Assembly (NCBI GenBank): GCA_028292305.1
Contig: JAQGMQ010000874.1
Location: 1 to 5,642, forward strand
DNA length: 5,642 bases
Origin: Rhodoferax sp.
GTDB taxonomy: Bacteria; Pseudomonadota; Gammaproteobacteria; Burkholderiales; Burkholderiaceae_C
Direction of reading: 5' to 3'
Position numbers and translations under genes: made by a program. Each line of letters starts with the position of its first letter. Position 1 is the stretch's first letter. Shown piece by piece: positions 5,198 to 5,642 of the stretch. The notes below the pieces were generated by a model that saw nothing but the letters and a program-made list of their open reading frames with translations, had not been told where the DNA came from and made no database searches.

Positions 5198-5642
5198 ATG
5201 GCTTTTGCCACACTGCCCGCCAAATTCGCGGAGCCCGCGCACTCGGTGCCATCAGCGCCATCAGCGCCATCGGCACCCACGGTTTCCGCCACATCCGCGC
5301 AGGGCCTGGCGCAACGCTACGCAGAAGTCCGCGCCCATAGCTTGGTGCTGGCCGCGCCGCTTTCCGCGGAAGACCAATGTGTGCAGTCGATGCCCGACGC
5401 CAGTCCCACCAAGTGGCATCTGGCCCACATCAGCTGGTTCTTCGAAGCGATGGTGCTGCGGCCACACGTGCCCGGCTACCAGCCCTACGATCCGCGGTTC
5501 TTCTACCTGTTCAACTCCTACTACGAGGCGCTTGGCCCGCGCCATCCGCGGCCGATGCGCGGGTTGCTGACGCGGCCTTCGGTCGACGAGGTACGTGCCT
5601 TTCGCGCCCATGTCGATGCGGCGATGCAAGGGTTCATGGCCA
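5198..5642 (+). CDS. egtB: Ergothioneine biosynthesis protein EgtB, N-terminal 148 residues (runs off right edge)
   Basis: Known role: EgtB is a non-haem iron enzyme that uses O2 to join gamma-glutamyl-cysteine or cysteine to hercynine, giving the sulfoxide precursor of ergothioneine, a cytosolic thiol antioxidant. Seen: after a disordered Pro/Ser/Ala-rich extension (residues 7-35) comes LAQRYAEVRAHSLVLAAPLS (37-56). Next is the family signature SPTKWHLAHISWFFE (69-83), whose first His is expected to be an iron ligand, then YQPYDPRFFYLFNSYYEALG (94-113). This is the DinB-like domain. The second His pair and the FGE-sulfatase-type domain lie beyond the window. ATG 5198 is supported by GGAGA at seven bases' spacing. 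The TKWHLAH/WFFE form fits EgtB better than the related selenoneine synthase SenA (from memory). egtD would be a natural next gene, but it is not visible. Confidence 0.93.
   Translation, partial: MAFATLPAKFAEPAHSVPSAPSAPSAPTVSATSAQGLAQRYAEVRAHSLVLAAPLSAEDQCVQSMPDASPTKWHLAHISWFFEAMVLRPHVPGYQPYDPRFFYLFNSYYEALGPRHPRPMRGLLTRPSVDEVRAFRAHVDAAMQGFMA
5246..5272 (+). repeat. 9-bp tandem repeat inside egtB (three copies)
   Basis: The units GTGCCATCA, GCGCCATCA and GCGCCATCG are followed by a degenerate GCACCCACG. They encode the Pro-Ser-Ala repeats at residues 17-27. A copy change would keep the frame, so only the length of the disordered N-terminal extension would vary between strains. Confidence 0.75.

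Noticed and set aside
5026..5292. Small minus-strand ORF including an internal MADLRGGRMKPADSPTG start
   Set aside because: Its middle looks somewhat protein-like, but there is no convincing RBS, it overlaps the egtB start in antisense, and no family is recognised.
4581..5570. 329-aa plus-strand ORF spanning into egtB
   Set aside because: It overlaps the 119-aa gene in antisense and egtB in another frame. It is Arg/Pro/Cys-rich with no domain.

Overview
This looks like a GC-rich chromosomal segment of a beta-proteobacterium. Burkholderiales is the best guess, perhaps Bordetella/Achromobacter-like. The basis is codon use, a TAAAAT-type -10 element, a 'DUF11 plus outer-membrane barrel' gene and an EgtB-type ergothioneine gene. 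The genus is inference only.

Layout. Positions 1-1984 carry a minus-strand gene string. In transcription order it is a minimal J-domain co-chaperone (1984-1706), a 185-aa protein with an acidic tail (1709-1152, overlapping the J gene by an ATGA), a 254-aa protein also with an acidic tail (1085-321), and the first 97 residues of a fourth unknown protein that leaves the window (291-1). The three partners are not recognised. The compact arrangement suggests a J-protein-led operon. A TAAAAT box and a strong intrinsic-terminator hairpin lie between the divergent gene and the J gene, so the operon may have an attenuated leader or a short leader RNA.

Positions 1985-2541 are non-coding and become AT-rich towards the right. 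They hold the leader hairpin, a GC-rich inverted repeat, a long imperfect hairpin and a perfect 8-5-8 palindrome that looks like an operator for the plus-strand gene. From 2542 to 4277 lies a broken plus-strand gene. A good RBS, signal peptide and short low-complexity DUF11-like segment in one frame are followed, after about 2795, by about 490 residues of C-terminal outer-membrane beta-barrel in another frame. It reads as the two ends of a much larger surface protein, joined out of frame.

Convergent with it is a small unknown gene with a strong RBS (4711-4352, minus). After about 490 bases without a convincing gene, the start of egtB (plus, 5198 to the window end) appears. It encodes the DinB-like iron-binding domain of the ergothioneine sulfoxide synthase and has a 9-bp tandem repeat in its N-terminal extension.
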